Below are positions 6,310 through 14,056 of a stretch of DNA of 35,400 nucleotides, in pieces. Where the stretch lies: positions 1 through 35,400 of the forward strand of contig CAKSWA010000021.1 of assembly GCA_934511165.1 (NCBI GenBank), in the 5' to 3' direction. A program made the position numbers and the translations under genes. The notes beneath the pieces are model-generated. The model had not been told where the DNA came from, made no database searches, and saw nothing but the letters and a program-made list of their open reading frames with translations. Position 1 is the first letter of the stretch, and each line of letters starts with the position of its first letter. This DNA is from an uncultured Oscillospiraceae bacterium (GTDB taxonomy: Bacteria > Bacillota > Clostridia > Oscillospirales > Oscillospiraceae).

Positions 6310-8853
6310 ATGACGCAATACTCTGTTACAGGCATGAGCTGCGCGGCGTGCTCCGCGCGGGTAGAAAGGGCAGTCTCCGCCGTGCCGGGCGTTACCTCGT
6401 GCGCAGTGAGTCTGCTCACAAATTCGATGGGCGTGGACGGTACCGCCGCTCCGGCGGACATCATCCGCGCGGTGGAAAACGCCGGATACGGTGCAAGTCT
6501 GAAAGGCGCCCAGGGCGCGGCCCCCGCCGCTGCGGCGGACGAGCTGGCCGACCACGAAACACCCAAGCTCAAAAAGCGGCTGATCGCCTCGGTGGCGGTG
6601 CTGCTCGTACTGATGTACTTTTCGATGGGGCACATGTGGGGTGCCCCGATGCCGCACTGGCTGCACCACAACAGCGTGGGCATGGGGCTTATCCAGCTTC
6701 TGCTCGCGGGCATCGTGCTCGTCATCAACCAGAAATTCTTCATCAGCGGCTTCCAGAGCGCTGTGAAGGGTGCGCCGAACATGGATACGCTCGTCGCGAT
6801 GGGTTCGGCAGCAGCTTATCTCTGGAGCGTATACGAGCTCTTCACGCTGACCGTCAATCCAATGGCGGAGGCCGACCTCTATTTTGAATCCGCCGCGATG
6901 ATTCTGACGCTCATCACCGTCGGCAAGACACTGGAGGCGCACTCCAAGGGCAAAACGACCGATGCGCTCCGCTCGCTCATGCAGCTCTCGCCGAAAACGG
7001 CGCGGCTGGAGCGAAACGGCGAGGAGGTCGTCGTTCCGGCGGAGGAAGTCGTTCTCGGCGACATATTCCTCGTCCGCCCCGGTGACAGCATCCCGGTGGA
7101 CGGCATCGTGCTCTCCGGCACGAGCGCCGTGAACGAGTCCGCACTCACGGGCGAGAGTCTCCCCGTGGACAAGGCAGAAAACGACAAGGTAAGCGCCGGC
7201 ACAATCAACCAGTCCGGTTTTCTGCGCTGCCGGGCAACCGGCGTCGGCGAGGACACAGCGCTCTCGCAGATCATCCGCATGGTGAGCGACGCCGCCGCGA
7301 CGAAAGCGCCCATCGCCAAGACCGCCGACAAGGTCGCCGGGGTGTTCGTGCCGGTCGTAATCGGCATTGCGGCTGTTACCATTCTTGTCTGGCTGCTCGT
7401 GGGGCAGACGTTCGGCTACGCGCTCGCGCGCGGCATTTCGGTGCTCGTTATCAGCTGCCCGTGCGCACTCGGTCTCGCGACGCCGGTCGCCATCATGGTC
7501 GGCAGCGGCGTCGGCGCGAAAAACGGCATTCTCTTCAAAACGGCGGCCTCTCTTGAAGAGACCGGCCGCACGCAGATCGTTGTGCTGGATAAGACTGGCA
7601 CGATCACGACCGGCCAGCCGGAGATCACCGATCTGATCCCGGCGGACGGCGTTTCAGAAGATGAACTTCTGCTCTACGCCGCAGCGCTGGAGAGCAAGAG
7701 CGAGCATCCCCTCTCCCGCGCTATATTGAACGGCTTTGCCGCGTGCGGCGGCGAATGCCCGGAGGCGGAGGATTTTACCGCCATACCGGGCCGCGGTCTT
7801 ACCGCGAAGATCAAAGGATACTCCGTCTGCGGCGGCAACGCGGACTTCATCCGCGAAAAAGCCGCTCTTCCGGAGAGCATTACGCGGCGTGCTGCCGCGC
7901 TCGCTGATGAGGGCAAAACGCCGCTTTACTTCTCCCGCAACGATACGCTTCTCGGTGTGATCGCCGTGGCGGATGTCATGAAAGCCGATGCTGCCGAGGC
8001 CATCCGGGAACTCAAGGGCATGGGGCTTCGCGTTGTGATGCTCACGGGCGACAACGCCCGCACCGCCGCCGCTATCGGCGCACAAGCCGGCGTGGACGCC
8101 GTCGTCGCCGGGGTGCTCCCGGACGGCAAGGAGGCCGTCATCCGAAAGCTTCGCGAGAGCGGCAAGGTCGCCATGGTGGGCGACGGCATCAACGACGCTC
8201 CGGCGCTCACGCGCGCGGATGTCGGTCTCGCCGTCGGCGCGGGAACGGACGTTGCCATCGACGCTGCGGACGTTGTGCTCATGAAAAGCGGCATGAGCGA
8301 TGTGGCCGCCGCCATCCGGCTCAGCCGCGCGGCGCTGCGCAACATTCGCGAGAATCTTTTCTGGGCGTTCATCTATAATATCATCGGCATCCCGCTCGCC
8401 GCAGGCGTATGGATCCCGATCTTCGGCTGGACGCTGCAGCCGATCTTCGGCGCGCTCGCGATGAGTCTTTCGAGCTTCTGCGTCGTGACAAACGCGCTGC
8501 GGCTCAATCTCTTCCGTCTGCACGAGGCAAAGCACGACAAGCACAAGCAGCCGGTGACGCTCCCGGAGGAGTTCACCGCCGCACCGCAGGAAAATACCAC
8601 AGCCAACGATCATAAGGAGGAAAAAACCATGTACAAAACCACCGTCACCGTCGAGGGCATGATGTGCCACATGTGCGAAAAGCACGTCAATGAAGCCGTT
8701 TCCAAGGCGTTCGCCGCCGAGAATCCCGTTTCCGACCACACGGCGAACAAGACCGAGTTCGTCTCCGCCGAAAAGCCGGACGAAGCGAAGGTCAAGGAAG
8801 TCATCGAGGCCGCCGGTTACACCGTCAAGGCGGTGCATACTGAAGCCGTGTAA
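6310..8853 (+). CDS. copA: Copper-exporting P1B-type ATPase with C-terminal chaperone domain
   Basis: An 847-residue Cu(I) efflux pump. In order it has an N-terminal HMA domain with C11-A-A-C14, membrane helices with a Met/His-rich outer loop near residues 105-125, the actuator TGE (280-282), the C383-P-C385 metal site in the membrane, the phosphorylation motif DKTGT from D427, the HP dipeptide (466-467), and GDGIND from G624. A linker of about 20 polar residues then leads to a second HMA domain with GMMCHMC (C786, C789). This last domain is preceded by a full ribosome site and a start codon in the same frame (see the CopZ entry). Cotranscribed with csoR and ended by a strong terminator. Confidence 0.95.
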   Translation: MTQYSVTGMSCAACSARVERAVSAVPGVTSCAVSLLTNSMGVDGTAAPADIIRAVENAGYGASLKGAQGAAPAAAADELADHETPKLKKRLIASVAVLLVLMYFSMGHMWGAPMPHWLHHNSVGMGLIQLLLAGIVLVINQKFFISGFQSAVKGAPNMDTLVAMGSAAAYLWSVYELFTLTVNPMAEADLYFESAAMILTLITVGKTLEAHSKGKTTDALRSLMQLSPKTARLERNGEEVVVPAEEVVLGDIFLVRPGDSIPVDGIVLSGTSAVNESALTGESLPVDKAENDKVSAGTINQSGFLRCRATGVGEDTALSQIIRMVSDAAATKAPIAKTADKVAGVFVPVVIGIAAVTILVWLLVGQTFGYALARGISVLVISCPCALGLATPVAIMVGSGVGAKNGILFKTAASLEETGRTQIVVLDKTGTITTGQPEITDLIPADGVSEDELLLYAAALESKSEHPLSRAILNGFAACGGECPEAEDFTAIPGRGLTAKIKGYSVCGGNADFIREKAALPESITRRAAALADEGKTPLYFSRNDTLLGVIAVADVMKADAAEAIRELKGMGLRVVMLTGDNARTAAAIGAQAGVDAVVAGVLPDGKEAVIRKLRESGKVAMVGDGINDAPALTRADVGLAVGAGTDVAIDAADVVLMKSGMSDVAAAIRLSRAALRNIRENLFWAFIYNIIGIPLAAGVWIPIFGWTLQPIFGALAMSLSSFCVVTNALRLNLFRLHEAKHDKHKQPVTLPEEFTAAPQENTTANDHKEEKTMYKTTVTVEGMMCHMCEKHVNEAVSKAFAAENPVSDHTANKTEFVSAEKPDEAKVKEVIEAAGYTVKAVHTEAV
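8614..8620 (+). promoter_or_regulatory. Internal ribosome site inside copA
   Basis: AAGGAGG lies eight bases before an in-frame ATG at 8629. It encodes part of the HKEE stretch of the linker. Its strength exceeds that of copA's own site (AAAGG), so it looks like a working initiation site rather than chance. Confidence 0.7.
8629..8853 (+). CDS. copZ: CopZ-like copper chaperone made from an internal start of copA
   Basis: A possible 74-residue product in the same frame as the last part of copA. It begins MYKTTVTVEGMMCHMC, with the metal-binding cysteines at 13 and 16 of the short form, and has normal CopZ/HMA length. In many Firmicutes copZ is a separate gene after copA. Here the copA stop is missing, so the pump reads through into the chaperone while the chaperone keeps its own ribosome site and ATG. 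A free chaperone would carry Cu(I) to the pump. E. coli makes a short CopA(Z) chaperone from copA by another route, frameshifting. Whether both products exist here is not known. Confidence 0.6.
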   Translation: MYKTTVTVEGMMCHMCEKHVNEAVSKAFAAENPVSDHTANKTEFVSAEKPDEAKVKEVIEAAGYTVKAVHTEAV

Positions 8854-8867
8854 AACTGCACATCCGC

Positions 8868-8905
8868 AAAACGGAGTCCTAAATCAGGACTCCGTTTTCT
8901 TTTTT
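8868..8905 (+). terminator. Terminator of csoR-copA
   Basis: A 13-bp stem (8868-8880 with 8886-8898) with a 5-base loop, followed by CTTTTTT. Confidence 0.9.
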
Positions 8906-8965
8906 CGAACCGATCGGTAGGGATGCCCGTCTATAGGGTGTAAACTTCTTCAAAGGAGAAACCTT

Positions 8966-10858
8966 ATGAAAAAACTGACAGCCCTGTTTCTGTCCCTTGC
9001 GCTGCTTCTTATTCTGTGCGCGTGCGGCGCGCCGAACGCGAGCGACGGCAACGCCTCCTCCGGCAACGTTTATGCGAGCTGGGGCGACGCCTCTTCCGGC
9101 GACGCGTATGCGAGCTGGGGCGACGCCTCTGCCGGCGATGCTTATGCAAGCTCCGGCGACGCAGCCGGAGTGCTTCCGCTCAGCGCAACGCCCGCGTCCA
9201 CGGACGAACCGTTCTTCTGCGTGACGCTGGAATCCTCCCGTCTGTACGCTTTCCCGGCCGGCGGGGGCGAGGGCAGGCTGCTCGTTGACAAGTACACCAA
9301 CTGCTTCGATCAGGACGGTGACAGCGTGCTCGCTTCCTTTGACGACGGCAGCGTGGCACGTGTCGATATCCGAACCGGTGAGGTCGAGGAGATTCTACCT
9401 GCCGGCACGCAGCTATTCCACCGCATCCATGCCTTCTCCGGCGGCTTCGTCGGCGAATATTACAGCATCCGCGAATCGAAGCTCTATCTCTGCGAGACCG
9501 GCAAAGAGCCGGCGGAGATCTTCCCTGGGGAATATGTCGGCGATGTGCGCGTGATCGACAACGTTCTCCTCGGCAGCAGCTATTCCGGCGAAAGCTACTG
9601 CATTACCGGATACGCTCTTCCCTCTCTGCGTGAAATCTGGTCCGTCAAGCTGGATCCCTACTGCTATCCCTCCTACACCACCGGGGATTACTTTCTCAGC
9701 GACAGCTACAGCAATGCCAAAATGCGCGTCGATTCCACCGACGGCTCGATCCACGGTGTGGACGGCAACTTTGCCGTCAACGATACCGTGCTCTATGCTT
9801 ACGGCGACGCCTATCTCGTCGAGGGTAACTATGAAACGAATTTTGCGCTCAATCTTGTCCGCGGCAATGAACGCCTGACGCTGGATCTCCCGCAGGCCGA
9901 AACCACCCGTTATGTCGCCTCTGCCCGCGACGGCAAGGTTCTGATCTCGTGCAGCGCCAGTGTTGAGGCCGGCGATTACGGCTGGACAAACACAACAACG
10001 TACATTGTCCTTGATATGGAATCGGCCAAACTGTACATTGTCGATCTAAACGGTCTGTACAGCGAACTGTTTGCCGACGGCGATTTCCCGGTTATGGACT
10101 CCTCTACAGCGAGAAAGCCGTTGGTGCAGAACATCTACCGTTTCTTCTGTCTGGATACCGGCTACGGCGGGGCGGAGCCGCTCTGTTCCACGACGCACGG
10201 TGCCTGGCTGAATATTGCCGATAGGAAAGCCGATATCGCTCTTCTTGCCGCCCCCACTGAGGAGGAACAGGCGTATCTGAAGGAGCAGGGCGTAGAGGTT
10301 GAAATGAAGCTCTACGGCGGCGACGGGCTGGTGTTCATCGGGAACAACGAGTGCGGCGTCACCGATCTCACGCTCGACGAAGTTCGCGCCATTTTCCGCG
10401 GCGAAATCACCAATTGGAGCGAGCTCGGCGGCGCGGATCACGCGATCCGCGTGCTCTACCGCGACGATCAGTCCGGCAGCCAGCGGCTTTTTGAAAAGAT
10501 GGTGTTCAAAGGCGAGGACGTGCCGGATTATGAAGCGCTCGGCTTTGAGCGGCTCGACGAGATGAGCACGCTCGTCTCCGCCTGTCTCGACGATCCCTAC
10601 GCTATCGGGTACAGCATCATGACGTATCTGAACGACGTTTACTCCAACGAAGCGCTGCTCGCCTTCTCGCTGAACGGCTACAGCGCCACGGCGGAGAATG
10701 TCCGCACCGGTGATTACCCGCTCGGCACGAAGGGCTATGTCGTCATCCGCAGCGATGAGCCGGAGAACAGTCCCGCCCGGCGGCTCTACGACTGGTTCGG
10801 CTCTCCCCTTTCCGACACGTTCCTCACAAGCTGCGGCATCACACCGCTGAGTGAGTAA
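8966..10858 (+). CDS. Chimeric lipoprotein with PstS-like substrate-binding domain
   Basis: A 630-residue exported lipoprotein. A signal peptide ends in the lipobox LCAC, followed by a Ser/Gly/Asp/Ala linker built of 12-residue repeats (residues about 24-68). Residues about 70-350 are rich in short beta-strand-like segments and Gly-Asp turns and look like a beta-propeller, though no family is recognised with certainty. From about 360 the sequence resembles the phosphate/molybdate type of periplasmic binding fold: ADIALLAAP, LTLDEVRAIFRGEITNWSELGG, and the ligand-loop-like DDQSGSQRLFE near 499. A ligand-sensing or surface-assembly role is possible. No transporter genes adjoin it. The start has AAAGGAG at a normal distance. 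Confidence 0.75.
   Translation: MKKLTALFLSLALLLILCACGAPNASDGNASSGNVYASWGDASSGDAYASWGDASAGDAYASSGDAAGVLPLSATPASTDEPFFCVTLESSRLYAFPAGGGEGRLLVDKYTNCFDQDGDSVLASFDDGSVARVDIRTGEVEEILPAGTQLFHRIHAFSGGFVGEYYSIRESKLYLCETGKEPAEIFPGEYVGDVRVIDNVLLGSSYSGESYCITGYALPSLREIWSVKLDPYCYPSYTTGDYFLSDSYSNAKMRVDSTDGSIHGVDGNFAVNDTVLYAYGDAYLVEGNYETNFALNLVRGNERLTLDLPQAETTRYVASARDGKVLISCSASVEAGDYGWTNTTTYIVLDMESAKLYIVDLNGLYSELFADGDFPVMDSSTARKPLVQNIYRFFCLDTGYGGAEPLCSTTHGAWLNIADRKADIALLAAPTEEEQAYLKEQGVEVEMKLYGGDGLVFIGNNECGVTDLTLDEVRAIFRGEITNWSELGGADHAIRVLYRDDQSGSQRLFEKMVFKGEDVPDYEALGFERLDEMSTLVSACLDDPYAIGYSIMTYLNDVYSNEALLAFSLNGYSATAENVRTGDYPLGTKGYVVIRSDEPENSPARRLYDWFGSPLSDTFLTSCGITPLSE
9035..9169 (+). repeat. 36-bp in-frame tandem repeat in the lipoprotein linker
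   Basis: Four units of 36 bases encode NASDGNASSGNV, YASWGDASSGDA, YASWGDASAGDA and a partial YASSGDAAG. Units two and three are nearly identical at the DNA level. The repeats lengthen the tether between lipid anchor and folded domains and could vary in number between strains. Confidence 0.85.
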
Positions 10859-10873
10859 TTCACAGACTATGCA

Positions 10874-10910
10874 AACGCAGCAGCTCCGAAATGGAGTTGC
10901 TGCGTTCTTT
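10874..10910. terminator. Hairpin between convergent genes
   Basis: A 14-bp stem with one G-T pair (10874-10887 with 10893-10906) and a 5-base loop. A short CTTT follows on the plus strand. It sits between the lipoprotein and the Vat-like gene and could serve both, though neither side has a long T-run. Confidence 0.6.
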
Positions 10911-11545
10911 CAATCTTTTATATTCCGTATCTTATTGAGATCGCCGCTGCAGAGCGCTTCCATATTGCGGAAGATTTTGCCGGGATCCCAGTCCCACCAT
11001 CGGAGCTCTAAAAGATACGCCGTGAGCTCTTCGTCAAACCGTTGCCGGATCACGCGGCAGGGATTGCCTCCTGCAACACAGTACGGCGGAACATCCTTTG
11101 CCACCACAGAGTTGGCGGCGATGATCGCGCCGTCACCGATGTGCACGCCCGGCATCACCGTCACGTTCTGCCCGATCCACACATCGTTCCCGACGACCGT
11201 ATCGCCCTTGAACGGCAAATCGTCCATGGCAGGCGCAAACGCCTCCCAGCCGCCGCCCATGATGTTGAATGGATACGTCGTCACGCTGTTCATGCGGTGG
11301 TTCGCGCCGTTCATTACAAACTCAATGCCGCGGGCAATCGCGCAGAACTTGCCGATGACAAGCTTGTCACCCAGAAAATCATAATGATGGGTAACATGCT
11401 CTTCAAACTTCTCCGCACCGTCTATATCGTCGTAGTACGTATACTCCCCAACGAGGATGTTGGGCCGGGTAATGACATTTTTGATATACACGACCTGCTT
11501 GATATTTTCGTTGGGATAGATACTGTTCGGATCGGGCCCTATCAT
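10910..11545 (-). CDS. Vat/XAT-type acetyltransferase (left-handed beta-helix)
   Basis: A 211-residue hexapeptide-repeat acetyltransferase close in layout to streptogramin A acetyltransferases (Vat) and the XAT group. Shared features are VGEYTYYDD near 32-40, IGKFCAIA, the catalytic histidine H83 in MNGANHRM (H82 in VatD), YPFN, GNDVWIGQNVTVMPGV, and AANSVVAKDVPPYCVAGGNP, ending with WWDW. Such enzymes move an acetyl group from acetyl-CoA to a hydroxyl of the substrate. Whether the substrate is streptogramin A cannot be told, because many chromosomal relatives are uncharacterised. The ATG at 11545 has a GGAGG site; the longer frame overlaps mtnA and is rejected. It starts 14 bases after mtnA. 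Confidence 0.88.
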   Translation of the reverse strand: MIGPDPNSIYPNENIKQVVYIKNVITRPNILVGEYTYYDDIDGAEKFEEHVTHHYDFLGDKLVIGKFCAIARGIEFVMNGANHRMNSVTTYPFNIMGGGWEAFAPAMDDLPFKGDTVVGNDVWIGQNVTVMPGVHIGDGAIIAANSVVAKDVPPYCVAGGNPCRVIRQRFDEELTAYLLELRWWDWDPGKIFRNMEALCSGDLNKIRNIKD

Positions 11546-11559
11546 GGAAGCACCTCCGC

Positions 11560-12618
11560 TTAAAACCCAAGAGCGCGGAAGGCGTCCTCGAAAGGCGCGG
11601 TGCAGATGCCGCGCTCGGTGATGATGCCGGTGATGAGAGAATGGTCGGTCACGTCGAACGCGGGGTTGTATACGCCGACGCCCTCCGGCGCCATGCGCTT
11701 TTTGTACCACATCTCCGTGACCTCCTCGGCAGCGCGCTGCTCGATGGGGATCTCCGCGCCGGAGGCGAGCGACATATCGATCGTGGAGCTCGGCGCGCAG
11801 ACATAAAACGGGATGCCGTAGTGCTTCGCCAGGATCGCCACAGCGGAGGTGCCGATCTTGTTCGCCGCGTCGCCGTTTCGCGCTACGCGGTCGCAGCCAA
11901 CGAATATTATGTTAACCTTTCCGCTCTGCATCAGGCTCGATGCGGCATTGTCGCAGAGAAGCGTTGTATCCAGTCCCGCGGCGTGCATTTCAAGCGCAGT
12001 GAGCCGCGCGCCCTGCAAAAGCGGGCGCGTCTCGTCGCAGTAGACGCGAAGATCGTTCCAGCCGTGCTCAAGTGCGATGTACATCGGTGCGGTCGCCGTG
12101 CCGTATTTTGCGGTAGCGAGCGTTCCGGCGTTGCAATGCGTGAGAATGCCGTCGCCGTGGTGCAGCAGCGAAAAGCCCTGCTCGCCGATGGAGCGGCTAA
12201 TGGCGACATCCTCATCGCGGATGCGCTGCGCTTCAGCAAAAAGCGCCTCGCGGATGGCCGGGATGCTCTCCGCGGCGTGCTTTTCCGCTGTCTGCCACAT
12301 CCGGTCGAGCGCCCAGAAAAGATTCACCGCTGTCGGGCGGGCAGAGGCGAGATAGTCCTTCGTTTCACGGAGCTGCGCAAAAAAGGCCTCCTTCTCCTCC
12401 TCTTCGATCTGCGAGGCGGCCAGCGCGAGCGCGTACCCCGCGCACACGCCGATGGCCGGTGCGCCGCGCACACGCAGCGAGTAGATCGCTTCCCAGATAT
12501 CGCGCATATCCGAAAGGTGCAGCGTTTTCACCTCGCCGGGCAGCAGCGTCTGATCCAGAATTTCCAGACATGTCCGGTCGGACGAGAGCAATACGGTATC
12601 GAGTTCGAGAGCGTTCAA
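11560..12618 (-). CDS. mtnA: S-methyl-5-thioribose-1-phosphate isomerase
   Basis: A 352-residue enzyme of the MtnA/eIF2B-related family that isomerises methylthioribose-1-phosphate to methylthioribulose-1-phosphate in methionine salvage. The phosphate-binding RGAPAIG (51-57), the catalytic C162 in THCNAG and D243 in GCDRVARNGD match the known active-site Cys and Asp. NKIGTSAVAILAKHYGIPFYV follows as expected. The start is TTG at 12618, supported by GGAGGG seven bases upstream; no ATG is better placed. It begins three bases after the protease stop. No other salvage genes (mtnK, mtnB, mtnD) are seen in the window, so relatives acting on other sugar-1-phosphates remain possible. Confidence 0.92.
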   Translation of the reverse strand: MNALELDTVLLSSDRTCLEILDQTLLPGEVKTLHLSDMRDIWEAIYSLRVRGAPAIGVCAGYALALAASQIEEEEKEAFFAQLRETKDYLASARPTAVNLFWALDRMWQTAEKHAAESIPAIREALFAEAQRIRDEDVAISRSIGEQGFSLLHHGDGILTHCNAGTLATAKYGTATAPMYIALEHGWNDLRVYCDETRPLLQGARLTALEMHAAGLDTTLLCDNAASSLMQSGKVNIIFVGCDRVARNGDAANKIGTSAVAILAKHYGIPFYVCAPSSTIDMSLASGAEIPIEQRAAEEVTEMWYKKRMAPEGVGVYNPAFDVTDHSLITGIITERGICTAPFEDAFRALGF

Positions 12619-12621
12619 GGT

Positions 12622-13380
12622 TTAACCCTCCTCGGTTTTTTCCTCCATTCTGGCACAGCTCTCGCCGCTTGTCAACGCCGGAACGCGGCGCAGAAGATAA
12701 ACGCTGTACGAAACCGCAAGGACGATGAGCACAAGGGAGATGATGCATTGCGTCCGGTAGTCCGGTTCCAGGGAGAACACGCTCAAAGCGTTCAGCACGC
12801 CGTGCGTGAGAATGCACGGCACGAGGCTCCCGGAGTGGCGGAAGAGCACAATAAACAGGAAGCCGATCGCCACGGCGTACACAATCTGCAAGAGCGTCGG
12901 CACGAACGCCGCGCCGTTGAGCAAGTTTACGATATGCCCAATGCCGAACGTGAGCGCGGAGATGATGGCCGCTTTCGTTTCCCCTTCGCGGCAGAGCGCC
13001 TTATAAAGAAAGCCGCGGAAGATGAGCTCTTCCAAAAAGCCGACGCACAGCATGCGGAACGCGTACAGCGCTGTAATCCCGGCAGGAAGCTTCTGCGTGA
13101 CGCCGCACCAGAGATTTACCGACGCGATAACAACGAGCGGGAGATAGTAAAGATACCGCCTCGCGCCGCCAACCGGGCGGCAGAGGCCGAAGAGCTCCCT
13201 CAGGCCGTTCTTCCCAAGCCATACGAAAAGGAACACCGTCATTGCCGCACAGAGTGCCGCCGCGGCGGCGTTTTTGGTAAGTACGTCCGAAAGGTTTTCC
13301 GCCAGGCTCAGCAAAACAACATAGATACCGATCCAGACGAGCGCAAACGTGAGCGCGTTTTTTTCATAGAGTTTTCGCAT
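12622..13380 (-). CDS. CPBP (CAAX/Abi) family intramembrane metalloprotease
   Basis: A 252-residue membrane protein with about seven hydrophobic segments. The three conserved motifs of the family are present: E117-E118-x3-R122 in EELIFRG, H149 in FGIGHI, and H193/N197 in HGVLNAL. These residues form the zinc-dependent active site within the membrane. Bacterial members process peptides, act in bacteriocin immunity or serve unknown roles. The ATG follows the TetR stop by two bases and uses a GGAGG site that overlaps the end of tetR. The C-terminus is a charged cytoplasmic tail rich in Glu. Confidence 0.9.
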   Translation of the reverse strand: MRKLYEKNALTFALVWIGIYVVLLSLAENLSDVLTKNAAAAALCAAMTVFLFVWLGKNGLRELFGLCRPVGGARRYLYYLPLVVIASVNLWCGVTQKLPAGITALYAFRMLCVGFLEELIFRGFLYKALCREGETKAAIISALTFGIGHIVNLLNGAAFVPTLLQIVYAVAIGFLFIVLFRHSGSLVPCILTHGVLNALSVFSLEPDYRTQCIISLVLIVLAVSYSVYLLRRVPALTSGESCARMEEKTEEG

Positions 13381-13382
13381 GA

Positions 13383-13943
13383 TTATTCCTCCCCATTCTC
13401 CGCCAGCAGGCGGTCAAAGACAAGCTTCAAATCGTTGGCGACGGTCGTTTCGTCGCCGGTCATGGCGTTGTTGGCAAACATGCTCGCATACCCGTGGACA
13501 AGCAGGAACAGCACGCGGAATACCGAGCGCGCCCGCTCCACGGAAATATGCGCCGAACGTGAGATCGCTTCGAGCACCGGCGTAAGCTCGTCCGCTGCGA
13601 TCATCTCGTCGAGCGAGCGCTGCGCGAAGGCGTCCGACTGGAAGAGAAAGCAGAACAAATGCTTTTCCTCCCGCGCAAAACGGATGTACGCAAGCCCCAC
13701 CCCCTGCATCGGCAAAGCCGGATTGGGGGTTGTGATATAGCGCGTGTGATAGTCATCCGCCATTATGTAAACCTCTTTTTTCAGCTCCGCAATGGAACCG
13801 AAGTGGTACATCACCGGCTGCGTGGAGCAGCCGAGCGCCTTGGCGACGGCGCGGGCGCTGAGCGCTTCCGCGCCCTGCTCGCGGACGATCTCAAACGCGG
13901 CGCGGACGATCTCTTCTTTTGTCGTCTTGATGCTTGGCGGCAT
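13383..13943 (-). CDS. TetR-family transcriptional regulator
   Basis: A 186-residue repressor with an N-terminal helix-turn-helix (about residues 9-50: EEIVRAAFEIVREQG, then ALSARAVAKALGCSTQPVMYHFGS) and a ligand-binding C-terminal domain rich in hydrophobic helices. The C-terminal part resembles the WHG group of TetR proteins, which is only a tentative reading. It is the first gene of a tight four-gene unit with the CPBP protease, mtnA and the acetyltransferase. A 26-base imperfect palindrome over its own promoter suggests autorepression. An AAGGAG site precedes the ATG. Confidence 0.93.
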   Translation of the reverse strand: MPPSIKTTKEEIVRAAFEIVREQGAEALSARAVAKALGCSTQPVMYHFGSIAELKKEVYIMADDYHTRYITTPNPALPMQGVGLAYIRFAREEKHLFCFLFQSDAFAQRSLDEMIAADELTPVLEAISRSAHISVERARSVFRVLFLLVHGYASMFANNAMTGDETTVANDLKLVFDRLLAENGEE

Positions 13944-13965
13944 AGTATGGTCTCCTTGTAACGTT

Positions 13966-13991
13966 TGTTATGTAACGCATGTTATATAACA
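13966..13991. promoter_or_regulatory. Candidate TetR operator
   Basis: A 26-base imperfect palindrome with 20 of 26 symmetric positions, built from TGTTAT and ATAACA ends and containing the inner palindrome GTTATATAAC. It covers the -10 of the tetR promoter. Confidence 0.75.
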
Positions 13992-14008
13992 ACGCACCAT
14001 TTTGTCAA
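13981..14008 (-). promoter_or_regulatory. Promoter of the tetR unit
   Basis: Minus-strand TTGACA (14003-14008), a 16-base spacer and TATAAC (13981-13986). The -10 is embedded in the operator. Confidence 0.75.
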
Positions 14009-14012
14009 TAGA

Positions 14013-14044
14013 AATCCGGCGGCAGATTTCTCTGCCGCCGGATT
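14013..14044 (-). terminator. Terminator after corA
   Basis: A perfect 14-bp stem (14013-14026 with 14031-14044) with a 4-base loop. On the minus strand it is followed by a broken T-run (TTTCTATT), so it probably ends the prfB-corA transcript. Confidence 0.75.
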
Positions 14045-14056
14045 ATTCTCTCTGCT

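Noticed and set aside
5893..6942. Long minus-strand frame opposite csoR and copA
   Set aside because: It is a GC-rich shadow of two clear genes, with no ribosome site or recognisable domain.
10910..13943. Resistance island or recent transfer
   Set aside because: No mobile-element genes, repeats or composition break are visible around the unit.
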